Origin: Gammaproteobacteria bacterium
GTDB taxonomy: Bacteria; Pseudomonadota; Gammaproteobacteria; Acidiferrobacterales; SZUA-150
Assembly: GCA_029880755.1 (NCBI GenBank)
Contig: JAOUNW010000112.1
Span: 1-6,322, forward strand
Reading direction: 5' to 3'
DNA: 6,322 nt
A program made the translations under genes and the position numbers. This document shows positions 5,841-6,322 of this stretch, in pieces (positions within the stretch are counted from its first letter, which is position 1; each line of letters begins with the position of its first letter). Under the pieces are notes generated by a model. The model was not told the DNA's origin and made no database searches. It saw nothing but the letters and a program-made list of their open reading frames with translations.

Positions 5841-6322
5841 AGCTGACTTGTTTAATGGGAATTGCTTTTTTTGAAGGCGTCTCGCCTTTCTCTTTTTGCA
5901 GACGAATTTTCTCGCGTATTACTTTTTCCATTTCATCGATGATTTCCTCATCGTTCAATTTTCTTTCCGGCTTGCCGTTTATATAGAGCAGATTTGGACT
6001 CCCTCCGGTTATACCAATATCAGCACTTTTGGCTTCTCCTGGTCCGTTTACAACGCACCCAATTACTGCTACATCTATTGATTCCTGCACATCGCTCAGC
6101 CGCTCCTCCAGTGCATTCACTGTGCCAATTACATCGAAGTTCTTGCGCGAACATGTGGGGCAAGCGACAAAATTCACACCTTTCTTTCTCAGATGCAGGC
6201 TCTTAAGAATATCAAAACCTACCTTTACCTCTTCTACTGGATCTGCTGCCAGCGACACACGCAAAGTATCGCCTATACCATCCATCAACAAAGCACCTAA
6301 ACCAATCGCCGACTTCACTGTT
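5839..6322 (-). CDS. ispG: IspG, HMBPP synthase, C-terminal part (5' end outside window)
   Basis: IspG (GcpE) converts 2-C-methyl-D-erythritol 2,4-cyclodiphosphate into (E)-4-hydroxy-3-methylbut-2-enyl diphosphate in the MEP isoprenoid pathway, with a [4Fe-4S] cluster. Only the last 160 complete codons are visible, and the frame stays open to the window edge; the GTG at 6318 is an internal Val codon, not a start. The fragment begins TVKSAIGLGALLMDGIGD and continues with TLRVSLAADPVEEVKVGFDI, strongly like E. coli IspG. The C-terminal iron-sulfur domain is intact: CPTC supplies two cluster cysteines (codons at 6160-6162 and 6151-6153), GCVVNGPGE supplies the third (6055-6057) and the known glutamate ligand. 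The C-terminus is a charged helix ending in a lysine-rich tail. It is followed closely by hisS, as in E. coli. Confidence 0.98.
   Translation of the reverse strand, partial: TVKSAIGLGALLMDGIGDTLRVSLAADPVEEVKVGFDILKSLHLRKKGVNFVACPTCSRKNFDVIGTVNALEERLSDVQESIDVAVIGCVVNGPGEAKSADIGITGGSPNLLYINGKPERKLNDEEIIDEMEKVIREKIRLQKEKGETPSKKAIPIKQVS

Noticed and set aside
5839..6318. GTG at 6318 as the start of a short 159-residue protein
   Set aside because: It is an internal Val of IspG; the frame stays open to the window edge and the preceding codon also fits the family.
1..6322. Mobile element, CRISPR array, toxin-antitoxin or phage-defence system
   Set aside because: No spaced direct repeats, transposase or defence-type domains were seen; apart from the kinase the genes are housekeeping genes in a conserved order.

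Overview
The window is a piece of a bacterial chromosome, almost certainly gammaproteobacterial. Every gene I can support lies on the minus strand. Read in the direction of transcription (right to left), the order is ispG (3' part only), hisS, yfgM, bamB, der, and then a membrane-anchored serine/threonine protein kinase whose 3' end lies beyond base 1. The block ispG-hisS-yfgM-bamB-der is the classic gammaproteobacterial arrangement known from Escherichia coli. The BamB lipoprotein, the YfgM family member and a two-GTPase Der with a short acidic linker all fit that class. I cannot name a genus. The kinase immediately after der is not part of the E. coli arrangement and is the accessory element here.

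Layout: 5839-6322 ispG C-terminal part; 10 nt gap; 4557-5828 hisS; 49 nt gap; 3869-4507 yfgM; 1 nt TGATG overlap; 2733-3869 bamB; 93 nt gap; 1215-2639 der; 145 nt AT-rich gap; 1-1069 kinase (partial). The tight spacing from ispG through bamB, with Shine-Dalgarno sequences at the hisS, yfgM and bamB starts, indicates one polycistronic transcript. The two larger gaps, before der and before the kinase, are where internal promoters or processing could act. There is no stretch over 300 bases without a gene, and I see no tRNA, rRNA, CRISPR array, insertion sequence or clear intrinsic terminator.

The core genes serve separate housekeeping tasks: isoprenoid precursor synthesis (IspG), histidyl-tRNA charging (HisS), inner-membrane quality control near the Sec translocon (YfgM), outer-membrane protein assembly (BamB) and 50S ribosome maturation (Der). 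The kinase has an intact ATP-binding and metal-binding core but a Leu in place of the Arg of the HRD catalytic-loop motif, followed by a basic juxtamembrane stretch and the start of a transmembrane helix. It therefore looks like a cytoplasmic kinase domain tethered to the inner membrane, with an unseen C-terminal part. Three of the five visible start codons are GTG. Nothing in the window compels a claim of a wholly new system; the kinase, its leader and the unusual first GTPase domain of Der are the points most worth a second look.
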